Part shown: positions 21,044-32,848 of the stretch, piece after piece
How the letters are laid out: each line of letters begins with the position of its first letter
Position numbering within the stretch: position 1 is the first letter of the stretch
NCBI GenBank assembly: GCA_922989275.2
Contig: OV277868.1
Location: 49,474,216-49,538,215, forward strand
DNA from: Gari tellinella
Taxonomy: Eukaryota; Mollusca; Bivalvia; Cardiida; Psammobiidae
DNA length: 64,000 bases
Reading direction: 5' to 3'
Program-made: the position numbers and the translations under genes
The notes under the pieces: model-generated
What the model was told of the DNA's origin: nothing
The model's input: only the letters and a program-made list of their open reading frames with translations
Databases searched by the model: none

Positions 21044-21957
21044 CTGGAACAAACAAAAAATAGAATATCTAAGTTGCATTAGATACAAATTTATGTAATT
21101 CACCAGTTACCATGCACGGCTGCCAGTTATGGCGCTAGATTAAATTTAAAGTGTATGATACAGGCTTTGACCAGAAGTAAAATAGTGTTTGAAAAATAAA
21201 TTAATGAAAAAAAATTAACAGATTTAAAACTGTATAAACTGGTTGCTGTATCAAACCATGTGATTATTAACAATAACTATTCTTTTGGAAATTCCACTTT
21301 ACGTAGCTAATCTTCCGAAAATCTTTTTAGACCGCCATGTAAAATTTTATGCACACAGTATCGATATCACTCATGAAAGCTTCTTTCAAGATATGTAGGT
21401 GTAATCTGATTAGAGTCAATTTGGACATAAAACACTTTGGATCTGTCAATCACGTTGAGGATAACCAATTACGCAAGCAGAAGAGAAGATAGGCGGAATA
21501 GAGATAAGCTAATCTTTATTCTTTAATTGATTATTGTCATCGCATGTTTGAATTTTTTACGCTTGTATTACGTAACCCCAGGGTGCTGACTGTGTACTTC
21601 ACCAATAAACTCTGAATGCATTAGCGCTGCTGGTATGAGAGTCAGAATACATACAAGTTACTTATATGAAGAAAGAAACATTTTAAATTCCTTGTCGAAA
21701 TCAATTTCACCAGAACTAAAATTTTGTTGCCACTTTGAAGTTTTCTTCGCAGTTGGTGACAAATGTGCATCACAGCGGAAGCCCTGAGATCAGGTTTTAC
21801 ACCTATGTACAGCATATGAATGCAGGGCCAAGTGTTCATGCTTTAGATATTGATATAGATTACAGAAATGTCAGACCTAAACAGCCTAGGCTGGAGTGAC
21901 CAAGGGCCGAAAAGACCTGTTACCATGAATCTCCTTGAAAGACAGTGCCATTACCAT
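21044..21957. other. Upstream region of CPR coding exon 1
   Basis: It should hold the first CPR intron, noncoding exon and promoter (minus strand), but I can place none of them. No MITE is recognised here, unusually for this window, which may reflect constraint. Confidence 0.4.
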
Positions 21958-22036
21958 TCTGGATCTGGATCTGGATATATACACTGCAGAGCTTTTTAGG
22001 CATATGCGCAGCGGAAGAGAGAGCGTTGGAAGTACA
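21958..22036 (-). repeat. 3' tail of the CR1/jockey-like LINE
   Basis: On the minus strand the sequence after the RT stop codon runs about 80 bases and ends in tandem hexamers (ATCCAG)n at 21958-21976, marking the probable 3' terminus. Confidence 0.6.
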
Positions 22037-23563
22037 CTAGTCGTACTTCAAAGCTGTCTTAAAGCTCTGCACTGTATTTGCGCACACAACTTCCCCTGGT
22101 AGATTGTTCCACTCAATAACTGTTCTTGGGAAGAATGAGTTTTTAAGATTTGCACTTTTACACTGAAATGTCATGAAGCACTTTTGGTGGTTTATAGCAT
22201 GGTTTGTTACAATGTTTTGACTCACACAATCTTCAAATGTTCTAGGTTTAATAAGTCGCCTACCACGAATAGGGGTAAGATAGGTATCTATTGGCATAGC
22301 TGGCACCAGCCCCTCAGTCAGCTTGAAGAAGAATGTTAGTCGAGCCATCTTTCTTCGGTCTTGGAGTGGTTGGATTTCAAGTTGTTTGAGCATTTTTGTT
22401 ACACAGCCCTGCTCCCGAGAGGTGTAGTCCCCCGTTATGAATCTAGCCGCTTTTCGCTGTACCTGCTCAAGTGTGTCTTTATCTTTCTGTAGATATGGAT
22501 CCCACACGGTGAAGCTGTACTCTAGTGTAGATCGAACTAGTGTGAGGTATGCGGTCTTTCTGCATTGGGCAGGGCAATGTTTCAGGTTCCTTCTTAAGAA
22601 ACCAAGAGTGCTGCTAGCTTTACTGGATATTTTGCTGATGTGGGTGCCAAACTGGAGTTTGTCTGTAAAGGTGACGCCCAAGTAGGGGTTTTGGTCAACA
22701 TTCTGTAAGAAGTGGTTGTTGAGTTGGTAGAAACTGCTAGTCTTGTTGTTGATGCTCATGACGTAGCATTTCTTAGCATTAAACGGCATACCCCACGTAG
22801 CTGCCCATTCCTCTAGTTTCTGGAGGTCTGCCTGGAGCTGTATGTGGTCCTGTCTAGTTTGTATACGGCGGTACAACAAACAATCATCCGCAAAAAGCCG
22901 CACTGTAGACTTAACGCAATCTGGAAGGTCGTTTATATGGCAAAGAAAGGCCAGCGGGCCTAGAACGGTCCCTTGTGGTACACCGGACTCGACCTCGGCT
23001 GGATCTGAGGCTTCCCCGTCAACAACAACCTTCATAGTTCTATTGGTGAGGAAGTCTCTGAGCCAATCATTGATGTTCACACTAATGCCGTACTGGTGCA
23101 TCTTGTAGAGGAGGCTTTCATGGGGGACCGTGTCGAACGCTTTTGAGAAGTCCAGTATTACAATGTCTACCTGATCACCTTCATCGTAACTCAAAAGTAG
23201 ATCGTGAACAGTTGTGAGTAGTTGCGTTTCGCAAGAGTACCCAGACCTAAATCCATGGTTAAGGGATGTCAGTATTTTATTTCTTTCCAGGTGGTCAAGT
23301 AGGTGTTTGCAGATTATGTGCTCTAAGAGCTTGCATGTTACACATGTAAGAGACACTGGTCTGTAGTTCTCTGCAAGATGGGAATCGCCTTTCTTGAAAA
23401 CGGGAGTAACATTTGCACTTTTCCAATCTGCAGGTAGCTTCCCAGTGTCTATGGATGTTTGGAATATGTGTTGCAAAACTGGTGCGAGGTGTTTAGCACA
23501 GTTCTTGAGGATGATATTCGGGATGTTCATGCACAAATGAAAGTGAAGGTACTTTCTATTCAA
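22037..23563 (-). mobile_element. Non-LTR retrotransposon RT ORF (CR1/jockey-like), 5'-truncated
   Basis: The 508-residue open frame has the RT core in order: FKKGDSHLAENYRPVSLT, the GFRSGYSCETQL block, the catalytic DFSKAFDTVPH, GVPQGTVLGPLAF, and FADD (for the usual YADD), then a C-terminal domain ending near the WNNLP motif typical of such elements. No APE endonuclease domain precedes it; frame and similarity stop at about 23540, so the copy is 5'-truncated and the first Met is probably not native. The frame is intact throughout the RT, suggesting fairly recent insertion. Downstream, the sequence ends in short repeats of TCCAGA at about 21958-21976, the kind of 3' microsatellite tail made by CR1-type elements. 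RT would act by target-primed reverse transcription, but without an endonuclease domain this copy is not autonomous. Confidence 0.9.
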
Positions 23564-23847
23564 TTTGTGATCATCATATATTTAGTTATTTACACCAGAA
23601 TGTTATGTTTGTTAACTATAAGTACTTCTAGTGAATAAACATAACACTCTGGTTACTGTTTATTATTTCAAAACTTATTACTGTTTCTCCTATTTAATTA
23701 TCCTAATACAGTTTTCAAAATGAATCGATTTTTCGTTTTTAAGCGATATAACTGTTTGTTGCTTTGCTGAGAGGATGAGTACTGAGTCAAAGTTTTGGAA
23801 ACAACTCTGACTATAGATGGTTTCAAAGATTGAAACCATCAAAAATT

Positions 23848-23940
23848 ATTTAGCTCAGGGGAGATTCGAACCAGGGACCTGACATGTGGGGAAGAAAATC
23901 AAAACTTTAGTCCAACGCCTTAACCACTGGCTCTTCATGG
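23848..23940 (-). repeat. tRNA-like sequence (Leu/Ser-type), SINE remnant
   Basis: On the minus strand an A-box region GCCAGTGGTTAAGGCGTTGG and a B-box GGTTCGAATCT flank a long variable arm. The acceptor ends do not pair, so it is read as a SINE head or tRNA pseudogene. Confidence 0.55.
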
Positions 23941-23974
23941 TAAAGTGAACAGGGGAAAAAATTCCGAAAATGTC

Positions 23975-24300
23975 TTCCTGAGGTTGGACTTGAACCCATG
24001 ACCACCTCAACACCAGTCAGACACTCTACCGACTGAGAAAACCGGGTGTTCTATCGATTGATCCCACCTCTACAGCCACTACACTCCTCCCCCTTCCATT
24101 TTCAGAGCTTTACAAGCTCTCATGAAGACCGAAAGACTCCCGTGGCCAGAACCTTCAAACACTTCTGGCACCAAGGGAAAAATATCCACCCAAGATGGGA
24201 CTCGAATCCACGACCACCTTAACACTAGTTCCGAGATCTACTGACTGAGCTTAGACCAGGCTGTCTATCGATCCCGCCTCTACAGACTACAGCGCTGCGG
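23975..24300 (-). repeat. Two tandem tRNA-like units
   Basis: Two minus-strand tRNA-like heads (about 23980-24052 and 24195-24265) have CTCAGTCGGTAGA A-boxes and GGTTCAAGTCC / GGATTCGAGTCC B-boxes. Each is followed on the plus strand by a related TCTATCGAT...CC(A/C)CCTCTACAG block, so the ~215-base unit is duplicated. Confidence 0.6.
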
Positions 24301-24954
24301 GTTATGCATGTGCTTGGCCAAATGATGCAAATTGATTTTAACGATTTCAATTGAGTAAAGTAGCCTATCTACATATCCTGTAAATTGTTTTACACTCTTG
24401 TCCTAAATGTAAAAGATGAACAGTTTGTCGAGTCCGTAATTTGGGTCAATTAAAACCGTTGGTCACGAAAACTGGTTAACAATCCATACTCAAGGTAGCA
24501 TACCGTTTCAATCCAAATACGTTTAACCACAATGTGACAGCGTTTCTGGAGAAATAGATTTTAATCATTTAAAGTTTAGCACAGCATTCAGAAAACAGGA
24601 ACATCAACCCAATTTGTGAACCCGACCACGGTCGGTCACGTCCATCATGTTGGTTTCGTAACAAGTGTCAACTCAAGGATCGTAGCCTCACAATTACTAT
24701 CGGTCCTTTTTCATCATAAATTGTACTTACTTTTATTGATTACTTTTCCAATTTTTGATTTTAAGAGAATAGGCTAGCAGCCTTTATTCAAGCTTAGTCT
24801 TTAAAAGAAGTCTGAAAGTGGTTTCCTATTCACTCGTATTTTCTATGGATGAAATCCGAACAATAACGAATAACGAATTAATCGCGCCTTCTCGGATGTG
24901 GTGATTTAAAGAGATGGACTAAATTTCGGGAGTCACCCAAACCCGCGCTAACTT

Positions 24955-25110
24955 ATTGTTCCCCTCAACGGCCCTCTGAACAACGATTCTCTCCTTACAA
25001 CAACGTTTGCCGTTGAACCCCAAACAAGACAATTATGTCCAACCCTTTCACGACTGCAATGCCGTCTGTTAAAAATTCGTCTGCTGCTTTTCTCTCAAAG
25101 TCACATAGCT
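24955..25110. mobile_element. M3 MITE, left part
   Basis: GTTCCCCTCAACGGCCCTCT, CTTACAACAACG and AACAAGACAATTATGTCCAA; the rest is lost. Confidence 0.65.
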
Positions 25111-25170
25111 AGAACACGGAATTATACAAAATATATCAGTGTATAATTCTGTGGCTAGAATGTGAGAAAT

Positions 25171-25490
25171 ACCGCCTGTATAGCTCAGTGGTACAGTAGA
25201 GCGTCCGCTTGCAGCGCGGGAGGTTGCGGGTTCAATCCCCGGCCGGACCAAACCAAAGACTTGAACATTGGTAGTAATGGCTTCCCTCCTTGGCGCTCAG
25301 GATTTCGGGTTAGCATTACGACTGGTTCGTCGGTGTCAGGATAAAGTGACCGGCCGGGTACAGTCCCAATGGTGCATCTAAAAAGTGCCCCTTCTCATAA
25401 TCATCAGAATTGATGGCGTAGGAGTAATAAGTAGAAATAGAAATAGAAAGTGCGTTAAACTACTCGGAATTGGAATTGATTACTTATACT
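25171..25490 (+). mobile_element. tRNA-derived SINE
   Basis: The head (25171-25250) folds partly as a tRNA: D-arm GCTCAGTGGTACAGTAGAGC, anticodon arm TCCGC-TTGCAGC-GCGGG (anticodon GCA) and T-arm with GGTTCAATCC. The two sides of the acceptor stem do not pair, so it is not a working tRNA. The body (GGCGCTCAGGATTTCGGGTT, GTGTCAGGATAAAGTGACCG) resembles a SINE body widespread in molluscs; this is from memory and unverified. The tail is rich in AGAAATAG repeats. Confidence 0.75.
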
Positions 25491-25499
25491 CACCTTTAA

Positions 25500-26270
25500 T
25501 GAACAAATAACTAAAATGTGCAAAAAGGCAGCTGGCCAGCTAAATGTTCTATTAAAATTAAATAAGTTTCTATCACCTAATTGTAAAATATTGATATACA
25601 AAAAAAATGAAATAATTTATTAGATCCAACTTTAATTTTTCCCCATAATATGGCATTTTTTCAGCAAAACCAACACAGATAAACTTGAAAAATTACATAA
25701 CACTTTGAAAATTGCACATGTCTTTAAAGATTTTACATCTAGATCTAGCTATGAACATCTCATTGAAAAAGTAAATATGCCTACATTACATTTAAGCAGA
25801 GTAAGAGTTATTGCCATAGAAAACTTCAAATGTATATATCACTTATCACAATCCTACCTGAACGATCTAGTACAGTTAAAAAAATCTTCTTATTCTTTTA
25901 GGTACAGCAACATTCTTGAAATTCCTAGAATAAGAACTACAAATTACGGTAACCAATCTTTCAGGTATGAAGCTCCCCAGATCTGGAACAGCCTGCAAAA
26001 TCATATCAGACAAGTTGATAACTACAAAGAATTCTCCAGGCTGATCAGGATCGGGGGGGGGGGGGGGTCCAACCTGCAGATGTGCTATGTGTTCCCGAGT
26101 TTGCCTCTCTGTCCACTTTTCAGTTCATTAGTCTGCCTTAGTGCTATCTAGCTTGCTATTTTATTGGTATAATTGTTGCCGCTGCTTGTTATTATTTTGA
26201 TTGCTTGCATACGGAGGATGGTGACTGCACCGGTGCTCCTAATAAACTCGTCTCCGGGCCCAACATTATG
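25500..26270 (+). mobile_element. LINE 3' fragment (RT C-terminal end and 3' UTR)
   Basis: Conceptual reading with several frame breaks gives KKAAGQLNVLLKLNKFLSPN and PIIWHF-like pieces, then an open segment SRVRVIAIENFKCIYHLSQS, LKKSSYSFRYSNILEIPRIR, TTNYGNQSFRYEAPQIWNSL ending EFSRLI. This is the typical post-RT end of CR1/Rex-like LINEs. A run of about 15 G follows at ~26052-26066. The copy probably ends near AATAAACTCGTCTCC at 26240-26260. It is 5'-truncated and inactive. Confidence 0.8.
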
Positions 26271-26304
26271 TGTAGTTTAAATCTGACCAGTTTAAAATCA
26301 GCGA

Positions 26305-26440
26305 CTTAACCCATTACCGAATAGCCTGTTTATAGTACATGTATTTAAAATAGTTCACAACTTAAAGCAGATTGAAAGTAAAACAGGATCCAAACTGTTT
26401 ACAAAGTCGCCTTTTGGCGCCGTTGGCAATAAACTATTTA
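26305..26440. mobile_element. Chimeric M1-M2 MITE
   Basis: M1 left half (TTAACCCATTACCGAATAGC, GATTGAAAGTAAAACAG) passes at about 26388 directly into an M2 right arm (GGATCCAAACTGTTTACAAA). Confidence 0.65.
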
Positions 26441-26928
26441 ACAGTATTTATTTGGGTAAGAGAACGGGTAAAGCCAATTTTGCACAAAAAGTCAATGAAT
26501 ATTGAACAAGAAACCTGGCGTGATACTGCTAGTTCTCAAACTTGACCAAGATGCAGACAGACTGGCAGACAACCGGACGGACGGACAACGACAAAGCAGC
26601 GTAAGTAATTGCATCTCTATTTTATTCATTAGATATATCCTGGGAAATGGTATGGCTGTTCAAGTAAATATACTGTTAAACGTATGATATGCTTTTATTA
26701 AAAATAACTTTTATCAAAAAGGCAAAAATCACAATGTATAGAAAGTATTTTGTTTGTTTGTTTCCTGTTAATTTTCACCTGGATACAGGATTCAGTCCCA
26801 CGCGAAGAAAAATCATGGATGGATGGAATGAAATAAAGATAGACCTTGAAAGATAGTGCTTGTAGTCCAATGCCTTATAATACGATAACCCGTGTATACT
26901 TCATGGACATTTTGGAATAGTTATCTTC

Positions 26929-27340
26929 CTTACAATACCGCGTGTTGAATTAAAGATGCCTATTTACATAGAGGAGACATGATAGAAGCTTACAAAATAA
27001 TCTCTCAAAAATATGTCACACAAGTAACCGGGTTCTTGAAATTTAGAAAAGACTATACAGAGAGATCATCAAACAAAGGAAACTCAAAGATGCTATTCAC
27101 TCAAAGGCCGAAATACGACATACGAAGATATAACTTCAAAGTGCGAATAATAAATCTGTGGAACAGCTTACCAGATCATGTGATATCTGCAAACACAACA
27201 AACTCCTTCAAAAACCGCCTAGATAAACACTGGTCGAACCAGGATGAACTTTATAACTTTAAAAGTGAAATGACTTTAATTAACAGGACCGGAAACAAAA
27301 ACAAAAGTCACGAAAATATTTAGTCTGACGAAGAGGACCC
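26929..27340 (+). mobile_element. LINE 3' fragment, different family
   Basis: After one frameshift near 26965 the reading is RGDMIEAYKIISQKYVTQVT then YDIRRYNFKVRIINLWNSLP, FKNRLDKHW, the conserved tail of a non-LTR ORF. It is a short dead fragment, distinct in sequence from the one at 25.5-26.3 kb. Confidence 0.8.
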
Positions 27341-27603
27341 TGCAGGACCTGTGTCGGAAAACAACCAGAAGTAACCATACGTAAGTAGTTAGTATGGATA
27401 AATATAGTAACAATGATCTTTTTTAAAAAACAACAACAAGGCAGCTCGAAACGCAGGGGCCTTTTGCTTTCTTTAATTCACCCAACCCTAACAACGGATA
27501 TACTCGTCACTTACAAACGATGCACCCGTAAGGAGTACACTTTTCATGTTACAATACATGACAGAAAACAACCATATACAGTCAAAAATGTACTAGAAAG
27601 TAC

Positions 27604-27813
27604 ACTTTCACTCTCAATGACGCTTAAAAGCGCGTTTGCAAACAGTAAGATCAGGACCTACACTGTTTGACACTCGTTTTGAAATTTCTTCAAGTCATAC
27701 TGACATATATTTTAACTTTGAAACGAAATTGCAGACAACAAAATTGAAGCAGACGACAATGAAACGGTGAAGGGGTAAAACTCTCACGAACAATTTTTTA
27801 GTGAAAGGGTTAA
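27604..27813. mobile_element. M2 MITE copy f
   Basis: TTTCACTCTCAATGACGC start, AAACAGTAAGATCAGG..CACTGTTTGACA shortened hairpin, right TTAA at 27810-27813. Confidence 0.75.
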
Positions 27814-28373
27814 GTGGGAACTGGAAATTACCATTAAAAGGATTAGGGATCAATAAGTTAATCCTGATTCTTCACGCTGTTGTCTGCCGCCCTATTTACC
27901 ATTATGTAATAATTTAATATTGTTTGTTTTCATTACTTTTGATTAGCTGTGATTGGCTGTAATTTTGTTTGGTTAGCTGTGATTGGCTGTAATTTTTGCT
28001 TCGCGGTTTCATACAGTGTGACCAGATTTTTTTTCATACCTCCATGAATACAATAAATATTCGAATTATTCCTTAATGAACTTTCTTTCACTTTTTGGTA
28101 ACGCTATTTTAGTATAAAAGCTGCATACTTTGGTCACTTGCTTTTAATCGCTAAAACACCAGCATAATCATGTACTAGAATAAAATTCTTTTTCAAGATT
28201 AAGTGTTTCTTTATTCAGAAAAAATACTTAGTTCATCTTATATCAATAAAAGTGTGATCATTTACACAGCCAAATGACAAAACATTTAATCTTTCGTCTG
28301 TGTGACTTTCAGCGACTAGAATTTGCAACCATTTGAATCCAGATCAGACACCATGAAACCCATTGGCTGACCA

Positions 28374-28617
28374 GGCCCCGAGATTATAAAACTTAAAATG
28401 AGCTCTGTGCTCAAAACTCAGATTTTTTCTCATCTCATAACACTTCAGAACACATTTTATATATAACTAATATTTGCATACCATAATTCTACTGTAAATG
28501 TATCTCAATAAGGCTACTTAAATCAGTTCAAACATGTTTTGTAAATAAAACTAGAGCCTGTAATCGAAATAGAGTTTTGAGCACAGAGTTCGTTTCAAGT
28601 TTTATAACATTGGGCCC
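28374..28617. mobile_element. F9 inverted-repeat element
   Basis: GGCCCCGAGATTATAAAACT...GAGCTCTGTGCTCAAAACTC pairs with GAGTTTTGAGCACAGAGTTC...TTTATAACATTGGGCC; about 45-base arms and an unrelated 150-base centre. Confidence 0.75.
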
Positions 28618-28647
28618 AGGATAGAACATGTTTGGCACTCGTGTTAA

Positions 28648-29130
28648 AGAGACTCGCAACCAGATTTAGCATTAAAAATAGTAATTTGTAAATATGTGAC
28701 AAACGCTTATATAAACGGGTAAGAATTAGTTTAAGATAAGAAATTCTGTTTAAAAAATGCATTTCAATAAAAAAAATATATATTGAGCTCTGGTGGGAAT
28801 CGAATCCGGGACCCGGCATGGGCGGACATAAGGCAAAATAAGGAAAACACTTTACCCACTGGGCCACGTAACTATTCATATATCTTGGATCGTTTTAACG
28901 TATTTCATTTTGTAGTGATGGAGAGTACATACAACTACATAATTAGGCTCGGGTTTATGTCTGAGCCCGTGATCAATTTCTATAGCGTCTTTCGACGCTT
29001 TGGATTGAACGATGGAAAATATCTAAAAAACTAAGATTTGAAGACTTTTCTAGAGGGTGTTTTTAGACTGGTCATATTTTTCCAATGCCAGATGCACGAT
29101 AATGCTACCCTGTTGGCTATATTTGAGGGT
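28648..29130. mobile_element. TTAA-flanked tRNA-module element, copy 2 (3' end lost)
   Basis: The left end, AGAGACTCGCAACCAG after TTAA (28644-28647), and the body are collinear with copy 1, including the tRNA-like module at about 28785-28873. The right inverted end is not recognisable. The centre differs (the ACAACAACAACTATACC tract of copy 1 is absent). Confidence 0.75.
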
Positions 29131-29345
29131 TCTTACAATAAAATGGTTAAAGCCGCATTGTGTTTTTGAGAAACATGCATAAAACGGTTGTTTGGGTCCC
29201 ATTTGAACTACGTGGGACGTGATTCTTTCACAAAAACCGGTTTTATCTAAGAAATTCGCTTTTTAAATTTTATTTATAATATTTTGGTGCTGCACAAATT
29301 AAAGAGCCTCCCTTGTGAATGGAAAGAAGGACAACTCTGTAAATA

Positions 29346-29540
29346 CAGGGCTCCAGATAACGGAAGTATTTCGAAAACTAAAATCTTTATTTCTGCTTTT
29401 AAACCCAAATGGTGTCACACTCATTAAAATTGTCTCGAAGACGGTTTATTCAGTAGTAACACCATAGCATTCGGTGCTGAAAGGAGTGAGAAAATGTTAG
29501 ATTAGTTCAGATTACTCTCGCTTACATCTATAGCTGGAAC
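29346..29540. mobile_element. F6 (CAGGG) MITE copy
   Basis: The CAGGGCTCCAGATAA terminus and the diagnostic inner inverted blocks (AAATGGTGTCAC / GTAACACCATAG) are present, but the right end is decayed. Confidence 0.75.
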
Positions 29541-29556
29541 ACTGGACATGAACCTG

Positions 29557-29768
29557 TTAACCCTTATTCTGCTGCACAGACGTCTGCTTTGACATTGTCG
29601 TCTGCAAAATGTGTTCAGTTTAGATTTATGCATTGTTTTAATTAAACAAACATTAAGACGAGTGTCAAACAGTTTGGATCCAGATGAGACGCCGCGTTAC
29701 GCGGCGTCTTTTTAGATTCAAATAGTTTGCAAACTCCTAAAAGTTACGACCAGTAGGCACAGGGTTAA
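29557..29768. mobile_element. M2 MITE copy g
   Basis: TTAA-bounded; GGATCCAGATGAGACGCCGC hairpin, with the right arm slightly decayed. Confidence 0.85.
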
Positions 29769-29869
29769 ACACTATGAGATCCAATAGCAACATGTACATA
29801 ATTATTCACTAGGGGTAAACGATAAAACAAACTACGGAGAATCTATACCTTGAGCTTGCTGAAAATGGC

Positions 29870-30880
29870 TGTTTCAGCCTTGTCCGCTCTCTAACTCAAA
29901 CACTTCTTTTTGGATCTTCACCAAACTTGCTACAAATGTTAGTATAGAATCTAGGTCAGGTTTAATAACTAGCAAAATCGCATAAGGCATGTCTGAGTTA
30001 TTGCCCTTGAATAATAAAAAAATGAAATTTTTAGTCATTCAAGGGCAATAACTCCAACATGCCTTTTGCGATTTTGGTAGTTAAGATGACTGACCTAGAT
30101 TTTATATTAATTAACATTTTTAACAAGTTTGGTGAATATTTGATATAAACTGTATGTGTTAGAAAGCAAAAAATGCTGAAACATTCACTTTTAATATTTA
30201 AAGGGCCAAAACTCAGACATGCCACATGCGATATTTGTAATAATCAAACTAGACCTAAATCTTATATAATTAAATATTTTCAGCAAGTTTAGTGAATATC
30301 CGATAAAAACTGTGTGTGTTAGGGTGCAAAAATAACTGAAACAGTCATTTTTTATTAATAAAAAGGCAATAACTCATATATACCTTATGCGATTTTAAAT
30401 AGTAATCAAACCAAACCTTGATTTTATATCAATGAACATTTTCAGCAAGTTTGGTGAAGATCCAATAAAACGTATTTGTGTTAGAGAGCAAAACTTGCTG
30501 AAAACAGTCATTTTTAATACATAAAGGGCAAAAATTCAGATATGCCACATGCGATTTTAGTAATAATCAAACTATACCTAAATGTTATATGAATAAATAT
30601 TTTAAGCATGTTTGGTGAATATCCGATAAAAGCTGTTTGTTTTAGAGTGCAAAAATGACTGAAAAAGTCATTTTTTATTAATTAACAGGCAATAACTCAA
30701 AAATACCTTATGCGATTTTAGTAGTAATCGAACTAAACCTTAATTACATATCAATGAACATTTTCAGCAAGTATGTGAAAGATCGGATAAAAATTAGTTG
30801 AGTTAGAGAGCGGACAAAAAAGTGTGATAGTCTAACTGACTGATGGATAGACGGGCGGAGATAGATACGGTTGCCCCCAG
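29870..30880. repeat. ~160-bp tandem repeat array with an inverted first unit
   Basis: About five units share AGGGCAATAACTCAGACATG-like, GCCACATGCGATTTT-like and AAGTTTGGTGAATAT-like blocks. The first unit (29870-30020) is inverted, forming an imperfect hairpin around 30010-30040. It ends GAGAGCGGACAAAAAAGTGT then GACGGGCGGA. This repeat class is common between bivalve genes. Confidence 0.8.
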
Positions 30881-31105
30881 TGAAGTTGTAATTCGGCTGT
30901 ATCACGTGATACTAAGCCGTGTGGAAATGTTTATGTCAGACGTTCTATTTTCGGTTTGTTATGATTTTAAATCGCCCTTTTTGGTGATTTAGGTCCGTCT
31001 TCATCATTTCATAGATCAGTTTGGCCCATAAGAATGTTCAAACATTATTATTAACCGTTATCGTATTTCAGGCATTGAGAAAAGGTCTGAAAACGCAATG
31101 GGACT

Positions 31106-31340
31106 TTAACCCTTTCACTCTCAATGACGCTTTAAAAGCGCGTTTGCAAACAGTTTGGGTCCTGATCAGACGCCGCGTAATGTGGCGTCTAATCAGGACC
31201 CAAACTGTTTGACACTCTTCTCGTTATTTATTGAGTCATACAACCTTAAATCTAACTTTGAAACGTAATAATGATGTAGACGACAATAAAGCGATGAAGG
31301 GGTAAAACTCTCCTGAATAATTTGATCATGAAAGGGTTAA
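31106..31340. mobile_element. M2 MITE copy h
   Basis: TTAA-bounded; GGGTCCTGATCAGACGCCGC with complement; intact. Confidence 0.88.
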
Positions 31341-31718
31341 AACTTTAGTTTAAGCAGACGACAACTGTTACTGTGAAGCAGGTGATATAGCGCAGAGTTA
31401 AAAAACTTTTCTTTGTCTGTTTCCCACCACATATGATAAATACATTTATCAACACCAAATAAATAGGACGGACATAGGTTCTTCAAATCTTAAACAAATC
31501 TTGAACTAGAATAAAAGTACTATGATCATCAATGAATTGCGTGACTTTATAAATACATACAAGGAGTTTCATCACTCAATTCAGTCACCACCACAGGTGA
31601 TTCTCGCATGCTATGTCTCAGAAAACAAAACCAATAACAACTCTCCGTATGCAAGTGCATCATTGTTTTTAATCACATTTAATAAGTACATGTATCTAAA
31701 CCATAGATTTTGTAAATA

Positions 31719-31969
31719 CGGTGCCCCCTCCCTACCTACATCCCCTCTCCAACAACGAGTTCCTCATTACAACTACCATTGCCGTTTCCCCCAAACAAGA
31801 CGTTTATGCTGATTTTTTCAAAGTTACATATAAATGGACGTCTGATCTGGATTCCAAATGTTTGCAAATGTATGCCAAGTCTTAATTTTCCCTCTCTATA
31901 ACGGCTCCCTCCGAACAACAAACACAATCTATGTCTCCCATTTAGTGTCGTTGTAGAGAGAGTGCACTG
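31719..31969. mobile_element. M3 MITE copy b
   Basis: TA-flanked, CGGTGCCCCCTCCCTACCTA to TGTAGAGAGAGTGCACTG; the internal hairpin has lost its left arm. Confidence 0.78.
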
Positions 31970-32117
31970 TATTAGTTTGACAAATTTACAATAGTAGCAG
32001 ACGACAATTGCTGTAGACGTCACATAGCGCCCAAAGAGTTAATATTTATACATGTACTGGACAAGAAAACTGTAAAACAGGAAATACTTTAATTCATATT
32101 CATTTCAATTGCTGCTT

Positions 32118-32515
32118 CAATGATCCCTTTCTACAACGGTCCTCCGAACAACGATTCCCTCCTTACAACAATGCTTGTCATTGTTCCCCTAACAAGACAA
32201 TTATTATGTCTAACGCTTTTTCTGCTGCAATATCGTCTGCTTTAAATTGGCGTTTGCTGGGTGTGTTTGTTTTTATCAAAACTACGTACTGCACATTTTG
32301 ACAGAAGAAACATAAAGAAGAGTGACAAATAGTTTGAACCTAGATCAGACGCCGCGTAATGCGGGGTCTGATCTGGGTTCAAACTGTTTGCAAATGTCAA
32401 TCAAGTCAAGCTCAGTACTCAAACCTATTAGTTTTCCCTCCCTAGAACAAATCCCTCCGAACAACATTCGCACAATCTTAGTCTCCCATTGGGTGTTGCT
32501 ATAGAAATGGAGCAA
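32118..32515. mobile_element. M3 MITE copy d
   Basis: GATCCCTTTCTACAACGGTC start and GGGTGTTGCTATAGAAATGG end; internal M2-type hairpin GAACCTAGATCAGACGCCGC with partner. Confidence 0.75.
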
Positions 32516-32848
32516 CGTAACCATTAGTTAAGAATTACTTTGTGAAGCAAACGCCTGTACGGTGCAAAACCTTGTAAACTAACATTTATAAACAGTTTGT
32601 AGCAAGACATAGAATAATTCGCCGTTTGGTTGGGATTCACATAGTATGCCACTCATATAGATGTTTCTCCAGCCAACATTATCAAAGTCTTAATTTGACC
32701 GATAGAAATAGATTACAGTTTATACGCAGACGATATTTGATACGCTAGTGAAGTGGTTGATACTGACGTTAAAGAGCCGCCAATTAATACCACATACGTT
32801 TAAAATACTACGTATTACGAGTAACTGACGCAAAACGGCGATAACATA

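Noticed and set aside
22437..23108. Plus-strand frames opposite the RT
   Set aside because: Shadows of the minus-strand RT frame.
25171..25250. A functional tRNA-Cys (GCA) gene
   Set aside because: D-, anticodon and T-arms are recognisable, but the two acceptor strands do not pair and a SINE body follows directly.
27413..27670. An 85-residue ORF
   Set aside because: Its 3' third is M2 MITE sequence and no domain is visible.
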